Positions 32,145 through 40,978 are shown, numbered from the stretch's first letter. The stretch is DNA of 64,000 nucleotides from Streptomyces griseoluteus (GCF_004784465.1 NZ_SRRU01000008.1:310001-374000); one strand, 5' to 3'. The notes: generated by a model from the sequence alone, not told the origin. Numbers and translations are program-made.

Positions 32145-34196
32145 TCAGACGGACGCCATGTCCGGCTGGGACCGCTGCTCGCCCACGCTGCCCAGGCGCG
32201 GGCCCGCCGGTGGCTTCGTCGGCCACCACAGCCAGGGGCCCATGTCCAGGGTGAAGGCCGGGACGAGGAACGGGCGGACGAACAGGGTGTCGAGCAGCAC
32301 GCCCACCGCGACGATGACGCCGATCTGGGCGAGGTAGCGCAGCGGCATCACGGTCAGGGTGGCGAAGGTGACGGCGAGCACGATCCCCGCCGAGCTGATG
32401 GCGTTCCCCGTGGCCCGCAGCCCCCGGAGCGTGCCGACGCGCTGTCCCGCGAGCAGGGACTCCCGGCGGACGCGGTGCATGAGGAAGATGTTGTAGTCCA
32501 CCCCGAGCGCGATCAGGAACACGAACGAGAACAGCACCAGGGACGGCTCCGTCGCGGTCGAACCGAAGGCGACGTCGAAGATCACCGCTGAAACACCCAG
32601 CGCCGCGAGGAAGTTGCCCACGGCCACGACGACGAGCACGACCGGCAGCGCCAGACTCCGCAACAGCCCCAGCAGGAGCAGCAGCACGATCACCAGGACG
32701 GCGGGCAGTACGCGGGTACGGTCCCGCTCGGCCGCCTGCTGCATGTCGTAGACCTGCGCCGGATAACCCCCCACCCGGGCCCGGCCGCCCGTGGCCGCGC
32801 GGAGACGGCCGATCGTCTCCTGGGCGCGCTCGCTGTCCGGGGCGCTGTCGAGGGTGGCCGCGATCGTCGTACGCGGTCGGGTGGCGATGACCTCGGCGCG
32901 GGCGACCCCCGGTGTCTCCTCCACCCGCTGTCGCATCCCTGCGGCGCCCTCGGAGTCCGCCACCACGATGGCCGGGCTGCCCGTGCCCGCCGGGAAGTGC
33001 GCCGCCAAGGCCGACTGGGCGCCTACCGAGGGTGCCCGTGCTGTGAGCGCCTCGCCCAGCGGAAGGCCGCCGGGAGCCAGCAGTACGGCCAGGGCGGCGC
33101 AGCCCGCGAGCAGCGCGCAGCCCACCGTCCACACCGGACGCGCGTGCCGCTCGACCACCGCCGTGACCAAGGACCAGCCCCGCCCGCCGGTCTGGCCGTC
33201 CTGCGGTCGCCGGGGCCAGAACATCGCGCGCGGGCCGAGGAGTACGGCGGCCGGGACGAAGGTCAGCGCGGCCAGCACGCAGCAGGACATCGCCACGGCA
33301 CCGGCGAGCGCCAGGGAGTGGTTGGCGGGGAGGGCGCTGAGGAGCAGGGCGACCATGGCGCAGGCCACCGTCGCCGCGCTCGCCGCGATGGGCGCCCAAC
33401 TCGCCCGCCACGCCCTCCGCATGGCCGCCGGAGCCGACATCTCCGGGGCGTGCTCGTGGTACCGCGCCAGCAGGAGCAGGCCGTAGTCCGTGGTCGCTCC
33501 GATGACCAGTACTGAGAGGATGCCCTGCACCTGCCCGTCGACCGTCAGCACGCCCCAGCTCCGCAGCGCGTACAGCACCGCACTGCACAGGGTCAGCGCG
33601 ACGACCCCGGACGCGGCCACCACGAGGGGCAGCAGGACGCTCCGGTGGACGAGGAACAGGATGGCGGCGACGGCGGCCAGCGCGATGACCAGCAGCTTTC
33701 CGTCGATGCCCGCGAAAGAGGTCTCCAGGTCGGCTTGCCCTGCTGCCGGTCCCGCCAGCCGGACCCTGCTGTCCGGCAGTGACTCGGCGGTTTTCCGCAC
33801 GCGCTGCAGGGAGAGGCCGAGCCCGGCGTCGTCCGCGGCGGTGAGGGTGACGACACAGACGAGGGAACGGCCGTTGGCCGAGGAGGTCACGGCGCCGGGG
33901 AAACCGACCGGGCGGGGCAGCCCGGCGAGGATCCGCTGTGCTGCCTCTGTGCTGAGCCGCTTGGCCGAGGTGGCCTCCCAGACGATCACGACCGGTGGGC
34001 CACCGGCCGGCCCACCGGCCTCCTTGGCCACCCGGCTCGACTCCGCCGACGCGGGCAGCGTCATCGCCGGCCGCCGCGCCGCCTCCGATGCCAGCCGGCC
34101 GGGGAAGGCGGCCGTGCACACCGCCACCACCAGCCACGCGGCCACGACGAACACCGGAAACCGTGCCACCACGAACTGCCGGCCGAACAAACGCAC
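32145..34196 (-). CDS. MMPL family transporter
   Basis: A 683-residue RND-superfamily exporter with the MMPL arrangement: one helix, a large outer loop, five helices, then the same again. The MMPL motifs GATTDYGLLLLARYHEH (first half) and ALGVDYNIFLMHRVRRES (second half) carry the proton-relay Asp-Tyr pairs. Actinobacterial MMPLs export lipids, siderophores or drugs. GTG 34196 is only 2 bases from GAGG; TTG 34190 would have better spacing. No adjacent regulator. Substrate unknown. Confidence 0.9.
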   Translation of the reverse strand: MRLFGRQFVVARFPVFVVAAWLVVAVCTAAFPGRLASEAARRPAMTLPASAESSRVAKEAGGPAGGPPVVIVWEATSAKRLSTEAAQRILAGLPRPVGFPGAVTSSANGRSLVCVVTLTAADDAGLGLSLQRVRKTAESLPDSRVRLAGPAAGQADLETSFAGIDGKLLVIALAAVAAILFLVHRSVLLPLVVAASGVVALTLCSAVLYALRSWGVLTVDGQVQGILSVLVIGATTDYGLLLLARYHEHAPEMSAPAAMRRAWRASWAPIAASAATVACAMVALLLSALPANHSLALAGAVAMSCCVLAALTFVPAAVLLGPRAMFWPRRPQDGQTGGRGWSLVTAVVERHARPVWTVGCALLAGCAALAVLLAPGGLPLGEALTARAPSVGAQSALAAHFPAGTGSPAIVVADSEGAAGMRQRVEETPGVARAEVIATRPRTTIAATLDSAPDSERAQETIGRLRAATGGRARVGGYPAQVYDMQQAAERDRTRVLPAVLVIVLLLLLGLLRSLALPVVLVVVAVGNFLAALGVSAVIFDVAFGSTATEPSLVLFSFVFLIALGVDYNIFLMHRVRRESLLAGQRVGTLRGLRATGNAISSAGIVLAVTFATLTVMPLRYLAQIGVIVAVGVLLDTLFVRPFLVPAFTLDMGPWLWWPTKPPAGPRLGSVGEQRSQPDMASV

Positions 34197-34426
34197 TACC
34201 TCACCTCACGTGTGGGGACGGTTCCGCCGCCCGCGCTCCGACACGGCACCGCCCGAATCCATGGATGCTCGACTCGTTCGCGGGTGATCCGGTGCCGCCA
34301 CCCCGAAGAGATCGGTGAAAGGGCCCCGATTAGCTCCATTGGCGCAGCGTGGGGACCCATCGCGGCCGGTAATCGACGGGTGCGACAATGAGCGATCTTG
34401 GCTCCTTACTGCGGAGGACGGCGGGC

Positions 34427-35002
34427 ATGACGAGCAGTGCGCTTTTGGTGATGGACGTCCAGCGGGACGTGGTGGCCCTCGCCGACGACGGCTCCGGCTA
34501 TCTGCCACGCCTGCGCGGGGCGATCGACGGTGCGCGGGCCTCCGGCATTCCCGTGATCTACGTCGTGATGGGGCTGCGGCCCGGCGACCCCGAGGTCGGC
34601 CCGCGCAACAAGGTGATGGCCGGCGTCCTGCGCGCCGGGCTGTTCACCGAGGGGGCTCCTGGCTCCGAGATCCACCCCGACATCGCGCCCCGGCAAGGGG
34701 ACGTAGTGGTCACCAAGCGGCGGGGGAGCGCGTTCTCGGGGAGTGACCTCGATCTGGTCCTCAGGGCTCGGGGCGTCGACAGTCTCGTACTCACCGGCAT
34801 CGCCACCAGCGCCGTGGTGCTGTCCACCCTGTGGCACGCGGTCGATCTGGACCTCGGTGTGACCGTCCTGGCGGACGGCTGTCTCGACACCGATCCGGAG
34901 GTCCACCGGATGCTCGTCGAGCGGCTGTTCCCGCAGTGGGCGGACGTGGTCACCATCGAGGACTGGCTCAGCGCGATCGGAGCGCCCCGCCCCTTGTCCT
35001 GA
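34427..35002 (+). CDS. isochorismatase-fold hydrolase lacking the usual catalytic cysteine
   Basis: A 191-residue isochorismatase-like protein (SALLVMDVQRDVVALAD, VTKRRGSAFSGSDLDLVLRARG, LTGIATSAVVLSTLWHAVDLDLGVTVLADGCLDTDPEVHRMLV). The acid in MDVQ and the lysine in TKRRG are present. The cis-peptide loop reads ATSAVVLST, where nicotinamidase-type members have Cys, so a cysteine-based mechanism is unlikely. ATG 34427 has GGAGGA upstream and matches the family start better than 34388. Substrate unknown. Confidence 0.83.
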   Translation: MTSSALLVMDVQRDVVALADDGSGYLPRLRGAIDGARASGIPVIYVVMGLRPGDPEVGPRNKVMAGVLRAGLFTEGAPGSEIHPDIAPRQGDVVVTKRRGSAFSGSDLDLVLRARGVDSLVLTGIATSAVVLSTLWHAVDLDLGVTVLADGCLDTDPEVHRMLVERLFPQWADVVTIEDWLSAIGAPRPLS

Positions 35003-35059
35003 ACAGGGAGGTCTGGTTTCGTACCGCGTGATCATCCAGACCTGAGGAGAGCGGGCGGC

Positions 35060-35863
35060 GTGGAGACGAACAGCGGAGACGCCCTGCCGGAGGGACTCGG
35101 CCGGGCGATACGGGAGACGGCCCGGGCCATCGCCGCGCTGCTGGACGGCGCGACGGACCCGGCCGCGCCCGTACCGGGGCTGGAGTGGACCGTGGGGGAG
35201 ACCGCCGCCCATCTGGCCCTGGCAGGCGGCCTGATGGCCGATCTCGCCGCCGGTCAGGACCGTCCCTACGGCGACGGCACCCCGCAGAGCCTCGCCGCGG
35301 CCAACGCGCGCAGCCTCACCGAGTTCCCGGAACGTGAGGCGGAACCCCTGGCCGCGATGATCGTGGAGCAGGCGGAGGCGTTCCTGGCGGCGGTGGAGGG
35401 GACCGGCCCGGACCGGACGCTCGTGACCCCGCTGGGCCCCATGACCAAGGACGTGCTCGCCTCGTACCTCCTGACCCACATGCTGGGGCACGGCTGGGAC
35501 CTCGCGCGCGCGGTGGGCCGGCCGCACATGATCGACCGGACGCGGGTGGGGCTGTGCATGCCGTTCCTGAAGACGGCGATGCCGCGGGTGGCGGTCGCAC
35601 CGGCTGGGCTGACGGCGCGTTACACCCTGCGGGTGCGGGGCGGCGAGACCTTCGGGGTCACCTTCGCCGAGGGCGCCGTCGAGGTCCTCCCCGGTCCGCC
35701 GGAGCGCTCCGAGTGCACCATCCTCACCGAACCGGTCACCTTCCTGCTCATCGCGCTGGGCCGCGTGGGCCCCTGGCAGGCCATGGCGCGCGCCGGCGTA
35801 CTCGCGTGGGGCCGCAAGCCCTGGCTCGCGCCCCGCTTCCCCACGCTGTTCAAAGCGCCCTGA
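35060..35863 (+). CDS. maleylpyruvate isomerase-family mycothiol-dependent-type protein
   Basis: A 267-residue protein with an N-terminal DinB-like four-helix domain (PVPGLEWTVGETAAHLALAGGLMADL; YLLTHMLGHGWDLARAVGRP, metal-binding histidines) and a C-terminal SCP2-like domain (ARYTLRVRGGETFGVTFAEG). This layout is the MDMPI family, whose characterised member uses mycothiol as cofactor. Whether it isomerises maleylpyruvate is unknown; no gentisate genes are near. GAGGAG precedes GTG 35060. Confidence 0.85.
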   Translation: METNSGDALPEGLGRAIRETARAIAALLDGATDPAAPVPGLEWTVGETAAHLALAGGLMADLAAGQDRPYGDGTPQSLAAANARSLTEFPEREAEPLAAMIVEQAEAFLAAVEGTGPDRTLVTPLGPMTKDVLASYLLTHMLGHGWDLARAVGRPHMIDRTRVGLCMPFLKTAMPRVAVAPAGLTARYTLRVRGGETFGVTFAEGAVEVLPGPPERSECTILTEPVTFLLIALGRVGPWQAMARAGVLAWGRKPWLAPRFPTLFKAP

Positions 35864-35886
35864 TTCAGGGGGTGGTCGACGGGTAG
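35862..35886 (+). promoter_or_regulatory. possible general-stress (SigB/SigH-type) promoter
   Basis: GATT at 35862-35865 and GGGTAG at 35881-35886 are 15 bases apart, close to the GnTT-N14-16-GGGTAy pattern of Streptomyces stress sigma factors. It sits 45 bases before the small antitoxin-like gene. The last base of the -10 deviates from consensus. Confidence 0.4.
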
Positions 35887-35930
35887 GCGTAGCCGGGAAC
35901 GACGTACGCGCCAACCACGGGAGGCTTCCC

Positions 35931-36146
35931 ATGAGCAAGTTCGGGGATCTGGCGAACAAGGCCAAGGACCTGGCCAAGGGCCACCCTGACCAGGCCGACA
36001 AGGGCGTGGAGAGTGCCGAACGGCTGATCGACGAGCGTACGGGCAACAAGTACGACGCCCAGACCGACAAGGCCGCCGACGCGGTCCGCCGCTCCTACGG
36101 CGGCAGCGAGGTCCCGAGGGGCCCGCAGGACACCCCGGAACGCTGA
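35931..36146 (+). CDS. MT0933-type antitoxin family small protein
   Basis: A 71-residue, strongly charged, helix-forming protein (MSKFGDLANKAKDLAKGHPDQADKG, ERTGNKYDAQTDKAADAVRR) matching the MT0933 antitoxin-like family (PF14013). Members are widespread in actinobacteria, often alone; no toxin gene is adjacent here. GGGAGG precedes the ATG. A stress-type promoter may lie upstream. The antitoxin label comes from the family name, not from context. Confidence 0.8.
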   Translation: MSKFGDLANKAKDLAKGHPDQADKGVESAERLIDERTGNKYDAQTDKAADAVRRSYGGSEVPRGPQDTPER

Positions 36147-36252
36147 CGGCCCTGCAGGGCGGTACGGGAACGCAGAGGGCGGGAGACGCGACGCGCGTCT
36201 CCCGCCCTCTGCGTGCTCGCCCCCGCCCCCTCGGCCGGTGAGAATCGGCCGC

Positions 36253-36555
36253 ATGGCCGAGGAACCGCGCGAGAAGCGCCTGACGGGCACTTCGTCGTCG
36301 TCAACGGCCGACGCCGGCGGGCGACGGACCCCGGCATCCCGGAGGACGTCGCCGCTCGGCTGCGGCGGCATCTCATGGCGGGGCGGCGGGGGGTGCGGGA
36401 CGCCGAGGACGGTGAGGCCGAACGGGTGGCGCGGGGGCGGGTGCAGGAGGCCAAGGTGGCGCTGGGGGAGGCCGTGGTGGGAGGAGTCGGGGGAGGAGAG
36501 GCGACGGCGGTGGGAAGAGGGACTGGCGCGGCTTGATGCCGATCATCCGGAGTGA
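36253..36555 (+). pseudogene. small conserved actinobacterial protein, interrupted by two frameshifts
   Basis: Reading across frames restores a continuous product of a familiar Streptomyces type: MAEEPREKRL (from ATG 36253), then after a shift near 36285 DGHFVVVNGRRRRATDPGIP and EDVAARLRRHLMAGRRGVRDAE to AKVALGE, then after a second shift near 36470 RPWWEESGEERRRRWEEGL to the stop at 36555. Relatives read PDGRYVVVNGRRWRATDP... and end with ...PWWE...RRRW without interruption. The shifts compensate each other. The gene is either decayed or the sequence has two indel errors in a GC-rich stretch. Function unknown. Confidence 0.65.
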
Positions 36556-36968
36556 TGGGACTCCGCGTGGACGAAGAACTCCGCCACGCCCTCGGGGTTC
36601 TTCGTGTAGACGTCGATCTCCTGCACCAGGCCGTCCTCGACGCGGAGGATCTCGACCAGGGTCAGCGGGTACTCCTCGCCGGACGAGCGGGCCCTCAGCG
36701 TGCCGGTGAGCCTGCCGATGATCCCGGCCGGGCCCTCGAAGACGTCCACGCCGGTGATCGTCATGTCCGCGTGGGCCGTCATCCCGCCCAGGACGGCCTC
36801 CGCGAACGCCTCGCGGCCCCGGTGCACACCCCCGTAGGGGAGCCGGTTGGGTTCGTCGACGATCACGTCGGGGGCCAGCCGGGCGAGGATGCCCTTGACA
36901 TCGCCCTCGCGGAGCGCGGCGTACAGCGCTCGCACGACGTCCGCCGGGCTCTCGTTCTGGTCGCTCAT
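36543..36968 (-). CDS. SnoaL/NTF2-like protein
   Basis: A 141-residue cone-shaped alpha+beta barrel protein of the SnoaL-like type: ADVVRALYAALREGDVKGILARLAPDVIVDEPNRLPYGGVHRGREAF, IGRLTGTLRARSSGEEYPLTLVEILRVEDGLVQEIDVY. Such proteins are isomerases, cyclases or ligand binders; no catalytic identity can be given. ATG 36968 follows GGAGGG at 9 bases. Its 3' end overlaps the end of the frameshifted gene on the other strand by 13 bases. Confidence 0.83.
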   Translation of the reverse strand: MSDQNESPADVVRALYAALREGDVKGILARLAPDVIVDEPNRLPYGGVHRGREAFAEAVLGGMTAHADMTITGVDVFEGPAGIIGRLTGTLRARSSGEEYPLTLVEILRVEDGLVQEIDVYTKNPEGVAEFFVHAESHHSG

Positions 36969-37279
36969 CTCGTCACACCCTCCATTCGGAAACAGGTACA
37001 CCGACTCCTGCCCGCAGGACCGGGGACCTCCACAGAGTTTCGACAAGGTTGGTTCCTACGGTGCAGGCCGTGGACGGCGTGATCGGACGGCGTGAAGCCC
37101 ACCAGCCCGCCTCCGAGGGTGAACACGGCGTCGGGTGACGAAGATTGACGGTCCCTCAGAAATACCAGGGCAATGGAGCGTGCACGAAGGCCGGGCGGTG
37201 AAAGGGTGACTGGCGCACCCCTTCACGGGCATCCGGTCAGTGTTCCGCAAGACCTCACTCATCCGAAGGGGAGCACATC
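36969..37279. other. intergenic region, 311 bases
   Basis: No credible coding frame. One imperfect inverted repeat (GTGAAAGGGTG at 37198-37208 with CACCCCTTCAC at 37216-37226, one mismatch) lies about 55 bases before the small membrane gene. The divergent starts at 36968 and 37280 imply two promoters here, but no strong -10/-35 pair was seen. Confidence 0.5.
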
Positions 37280-37456
37280 GTGCTGGCCATCATCTCGGCG
37301 GTCCTGTTCTTCATCGCCTTCCTGATCAACGCGGCGGACATCTCCACCAACGACACCTTCAGCTCGACCAACGTCATGCTGATCGGCCTCGCCCTGCTGG
37401 CCCTGCATGTCGCGGGCATCGGCGCCGGCTGGAGCACCCGCGGCCGCAGACGCTGA
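37280..37456 (+). CDS. 58-residue two-helix membrane protein
   Basis: GTG 37280, preceded by AAGGGGAG at 6 bases, opens a 58-codon frame: a first helix LAIISAVLFFIAFLINAADI, a short polar loop STNDTFSSTN, a second helix VMLIGLALLALHVAGIGAG and a basic tail STRGRRR. Codon third positions are GC-rich and the start context is good, so it looks genuine although short. A hairpin-type membrane peptide of this kind is common in actinomycetes; function unknown. Confidence 0.72.
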   Translation: MLAIISAVLFFIAFLINAADISTNDTFSSTNVMLIGLALLALHVAGIGAGWSTRGRRR

Positions 37457-37542
37457 AGCCACAGCGCCGAGCAGCCGAGGAAGCGAGCGGCTGCTCGGCA
37501 CGGCCGGGCCGAACTCATGTGCGTTCCTTACCCGGCCCCTGC

Positions 37543-39162
37543 ATGAGCGTCGCGGCAGCGGTAATCGGGAAGCACATGGTGCGTTTCGGAGCCGTGGGTC
37601 TCCTTCTGATCGGCGCGGCGGCCGCGGTGTCCGCCGCCGTCCTCGTGTCCCCCTGGTGGTGGTTCGCCGCATGCGTCCTCGCGGCCCCGGGCCTGCTGGG
37701 CAGCTACGACCTGCTCCAGCGCGGCCACACGGTGCCGCGCAACTACCCCGTCATCGGCCACGCCCGCTACCTGCTCGAAGCGATCCGCCCGGAGCTCCAG
37801 CAGTACTTCGTCGAGCGAAACTACGACGGCCGCCCCTATGACCGCGACACCCGCAGCATCGTGTACGAGCGGGCCAAGGGCATCGACGCCGAGGAGCCCT
37901 TCGGCAGCGAACGCGACATGTACCAGCGGGGCTACGAGTTCCTGGTGCCGTCGATGGCCCCCGTCGACACCCCCGACACACCGCCCCGGGTCCGGATCGG
38001 CGGGCCCGACTGCGCCCAGCCGTACGACATGGCGCTGCTCAACGTCTCCGCCATGAGCTTCGGTTCCCTCTCCGCCAACGCGGTCCTCGCCCTCAACACC
38101 GGTGCGGCGCGCGGCGGTTTCGCCCACGACACCGGCGAGGGCGGCCTCTCCGAGTACCATCTGCGCCCCGGCGGCGACCTGGTGTGGGAGATCGGTACCG
38201 GTTATTTCGGCTGCCGGACCAAGGACGGCGGCTTCGACGCCGAGCAGTTCGCCGAGAAGGCGGCCCACCCCGCCGTCAAGTGCGTCTCGCTCAAGCTGTC
38301 CCAGGGAGCCAAGCCCGGTATCGGCGGTGTCCTGCCCGGCGACAAGGTCAACGCCGAGATAGCCGAGGTGCGCGGGGTCCCGCAGGGAGAGACGGTGATC
38401 TCACCCCCGTACCACCGGGAGTTCCACACCCCCCGCGAGCTGGTCCGGTTTCTGGCCAGGATGCGGGAGCTGGCGGGCGGCAAGCCGGTCGGGTTCAAGC
38501 TCTGTCCCGGCTCGCGCACCCAGTTCCTCGCCGTCTGCAAGGCGATGCTCGCCGAGGGCATCACCCCCGACTTCATCGTGGTCGACGGCGCCGAGGGCGG
38601 TACGGGCGCCGCGCCGCTGGAGTTCGCCGACCACCTCGGCATGCCGCTCACCGAGGGGCTGATCACCGTCCACAACGCCCTGACCGGCGCCGGGCTGCGC
38701 GACCGCATCCGGGTCGGCGCCAGCGGCAAGGTCGCCACCGGCTCGGACCTGGTCAAGCGGCTGCTCATGGGTGCCGACTACACCAACGCGGCGCGCAGCA
38801 TGATGTTCGCCGTCGGCTGCATCCAGGCCCAGCGCTGCCACACCAACCGCTGTCCGACCGGCGTCACCACCCAGGACCCGCGCCGGGCCCGGGCCCTCGA
38901 CGTCCCCGACAAGTCCGACCGGGTCCGCCGCTACCAGGAGGCGACCGTCCGCAGCGCCCAGCAGATCATGGCCGCGATGGGCGTCACCGACCCCAGGGAC
39001 CTGCGCCCGGAGATGCTGCGCCGCCGCGACACCCCGACCGGTGACTTCCGCTCCTACGCCGCGCTCTACGACTGGCTGGCCCCCGGCGAGCTGACCTCCG
39101 GGCCCCCGGCCGACTGGGCGGCCGACTGGAAAGCGGCCGACCCGGACCGTTTCACCGGCTGA
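37543..39162 (+). CDS. FMN-binding glutamate synthase-like protein (GltS central/FMN domain)
   Basis: A 539-residue protein with two N-terminal membrane helices (about residues 15-50) followed by the FMN and [3Fe-4S] domains of ferredoxin-type glutamate synthase. It shows MSFGSLSANAVLALNTGAARGGFAHDTGEGG, VDGAEGGTGAAP, ASGKVATGSDLVKRLLMGAD and the cluster cysteines CIQAQRCHTNRCPTG. It lacks the glutaminase domain, so it is not a complete GOGAT; its role is unknown. The start is ambiguous: ATG 37543 or ATG 37576 (GGGAAG upstream). Confidence 0.88.
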   Translation: MSVAAAVIGKHMVRFGAVGLLLIGAAAAVSAAVLVSPWWWFAACVLAAPGLLGSYDLLQRGHTVPRNYPVIGHARYLLEAIRPELQQYFVERNYDGRPYDRDTRSIVYERAKGIDAEEPFGSERDMYQRGYEFLVPSMAPVDTPDTPPRVRIGGPDCAQPYDMALLNVSAMSFGSLSANAVLALNTGAARGGFAHDTGEGGLSEYHLRPGGDLVWEIGTGYFGCRTKDGGFDAEQFAEKAAHPAVKCVSLKLSQGAKPGIGGVLPGDKVNAEIAEVRGVPQGETVISPPYHREFHTPRELVRFLARMRELAGGKPVGFKLCPGSRTQFLAVCKAMLAEGITPDFIVVDGAEGGTGAAPLEFADHLGMPLTEGLITVHNALTGAGLRDRIRVGASGKVATGSDLVKRLLMGADYTNAARSMMFAVGCIQAQRCHTNRCPTGVTTQDPRRARALDVPDKSDRVRRYQEATVRSAQQIMAAMGVTDPRDLRPEMLRRRDTPTGDFRSYAALYDWLAPGELTSGPPADWAADWKAADPDRFTG

Positions 39163-39173
39163 ACCGCAGGCAC

Positions 39174-39187
39174 CCGTACCGGTACGG
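39174..39187. promoter_or_regulatory. 14-bp perfect palindrome before poxB
   Basis: CCGTACCGGTACGG is its own inverse complement, 64 bases before poxB and 12 bases after the preceding stop. It fits a dimeric repressor site. A second, 7-bp hairpin (39215-39221 with 39228-39234) lies just upstream of the ribosome binding site. Confidence 0.5.
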
Positions 39188-39250
39188 CGGCACACCGTCC
39201 GCCGTATTGCAGCAGCGGGCCTCGAAGGGCCCGCGGAGAGGACACTCCCC

Positions 39251-40978
39251 ATGGCCCGCACCGTCGCCCGTCTCGTCGTCGACACGCTGGAGGAACTCGG
39301 CGTACGCCAGGTGTTCGGCGTCGTCGGCGACGCGCTCAACCCGTTCACCGACGCCATCCGCGCCTCCGAGGCCGTGTCCTGGGTGGGCTGCCGCCACGAG
39401 GAGGCGGCGGCCTTCGCGGCCGGTGCCCAGTCCCAGCTCACCGACACGCTCGGGGTCTGCATGGGCACGGTCGGTCCCGGCTCGGTCCACCTGCTGAACG
39501 GCCTGTACGACGCCGCGAAGAGCGGCACGCCGGTCCTGGCCATCACGGGCCAGGTCCCGCAGGCGGAGATCGGCACCGACTACTTCCAGGAGGTCGACAA
39601 CGACCTGCTCTTCAAGGACGTCGCCGTCTTCCGCGCCACCGTGACCTCGCCCGCGCAGCTTCCCGCGCTGCTGGAGGTCGCCGTGCGCACCGCCGTCGGC
39701 CGGCGCGGGGTCGCCGTACTCACGGTGCCGGGTGACGTCGGCGACCTGGAGCTGCCGGACGACCGGCCGGTCCGGCTCTCGCTGACCGGCTCCGCCAACC
39801 GGCCGGACGACCCCGCGCTGGACGAGGCCGCCTCCGTGATCGACGACGGCGGCAAGGTCACCCTGCTCGTCGGCCGGGGAGCGCGCGGCTGCCGGGAGGA
39901 GGTGCTCGCCCTGGCCGAGCGGCTGGCCGCGCCGACGGTGATCACCCTCAAGGCCAAGGAGGGCTTCGAGGGCGACAACTGCTACCAGGTCGGCCAGACC
40001 GGTCTCATCGGCAACCCGGCCGCCGCCCAGGCGATGGACGACGCCGACACCCTGGTACTGCTCGGCACCGACTTCCCGTACCGCGACTGGTATCCGGAGG
40101 GGAAGAAGGTGATCCAGATCGACCGGGTCGCCGAGCACATCGGGCGCCGGGTGCCGGTGGACGTCGGACTCGCGGCGGACGTCGGCCCGACCGTGCGCGG
40201 GCTGCTGGAGCGCGTCCAGCAGCGCACGGACCGGGGCCATCTCGACTCGGCGCGCGAGAAGTTCACCAAGTGGCAGGACGGCCAGCGGGACCTCGCCTCG
40301 CCCGGCCACGACCGGGGGCTGATCGGCAAGGTCCGCTCCAAGTTCGACAACCGCTCGCACCTCGTGCGGCCCGAGGCGCTGGCCGCGGCCGTGGACGCCG
40401 TCGCGGACGAGGACGCCATCTTCACCTCCGACACCGGCATGGCCACGGTGTGGCTGTCCCGGTTCGTGGAGATGCGCGGCGACCGCCGTCTGCTCGGCTC
40501 CTACAACCTGGGCTCGATGGCCAACGCCATGCCGCAGGCGATCGGCGCGCAGATGCTCGACAAGGACCGGCAGGTCGTCGCCTTCTGCGGCGACGGCGGG
40601 CTGTCCATGCTGCTGGGCGACCTGATGACCATCCGTACCGAACAACTGCCGGTCAAGCTCGTCGTCTTCGACAACCAGCGCCTCGGCATGGTCAAGCTGG
40701 AGCAGGAGCAGGCCGGGCTGCCGGAGTTCGGCACGGTCCTCGACAACCCGGACTTCGCGGCCGTCGCCCAGGCCCTGGGCATCACCGGCATCCGGGTCAC
40801 CCGGCCCGAGGACCTGACCGACGCGGTGAAGCGCGCGTTCGCCGAGCCGGGTCCCGTCCTGCTGGACGTCCTCACCAACCCGGACGAGATCGCCGTTCCC
40901 GGCAAGACGACCGTCCAGCAGGGCTGGGGGTTCGCCATCGCCAAGGTCAAGGAGAACCTGTCGAGTTCGAGCCGGTAG
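39251..40978 (+). CDS. poxB: pyruvate dehydrogenase (cytochrome/quinone) or pyruvate oxidase, ThDP-dependent
   Basis: A 575-residue ThDP enzyme. It has the PYR domain with catalytic Glu in CRHEEAAAFAAGAQ (about residue 50), a central FAD/nucleotide domain, and the PP domain with FCGDGGLSMLLGDLMTIRTEQLPVKLVVFDNQRLGMVK holding the GDG...N diphosphate motif (about 445-475). It matches PoxB-type enzymes that convert pyruvate to acetate and CO2, passing electrons to quinone. An acetolactate-synthase-like activity cannot be excluded. GGAGAGGA precedes ATG 39251. Confidence 0.88.
   Translation: MARTVARLVVDTLEELGVRQVFGVVGDALNPFTDAIRASEAVSWVGCRHEEAAAFAAGAQSQLTDTLGVCMGTVGPGSVHLLNGLYDAAKSGTPVLAITGQVPQAEIGTDYFQEVDNDLLFKDVAVFRATVTSPAQLPALLEVAVRTAVGRRGVAVLTVPGDVGDLELPDDRPVRLSLTGSANRPDDPALDEAASVIDDGGKVTLLVGRGARGCREEVLALAERLAAPTVITLKAKEGFEGDNCYQVGQTGLIGNPAAAQAMDDADTLVLLGTDFPYRDWYPEGKKVIQIDRVAEHIGRRVPVDVGLAADVGPTVRGLLERVQQRTDRGHLDSAREKFTKWQDGQRDLASPGHDRGLIGKVRSKFDNRSHLVRPEALAAAVDAVADEDAIFTSDTGMATVWLSRFVEMRGDRRLLGSYNLGSMANAMPQAIGAQMLDKDRQVVAFCGDGGLSMLLGDLMTIRTEQLPVKLVVFDNQRLGMVKLEQEQAGLPEFGTVLDNPDFAAVAQALGITGIRVTRPEDLTDAVKRAFAEPGPVLLDVLTNPDEIAVPGKTTVQQGWGFAIAKVKENLSSSSR

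Noticed and set aside
35931..36146. toxin-antitoxin operon
   Set aside because: Only the antitoxin-type protein is present; the following region is a frameshifted unrelated small gene.
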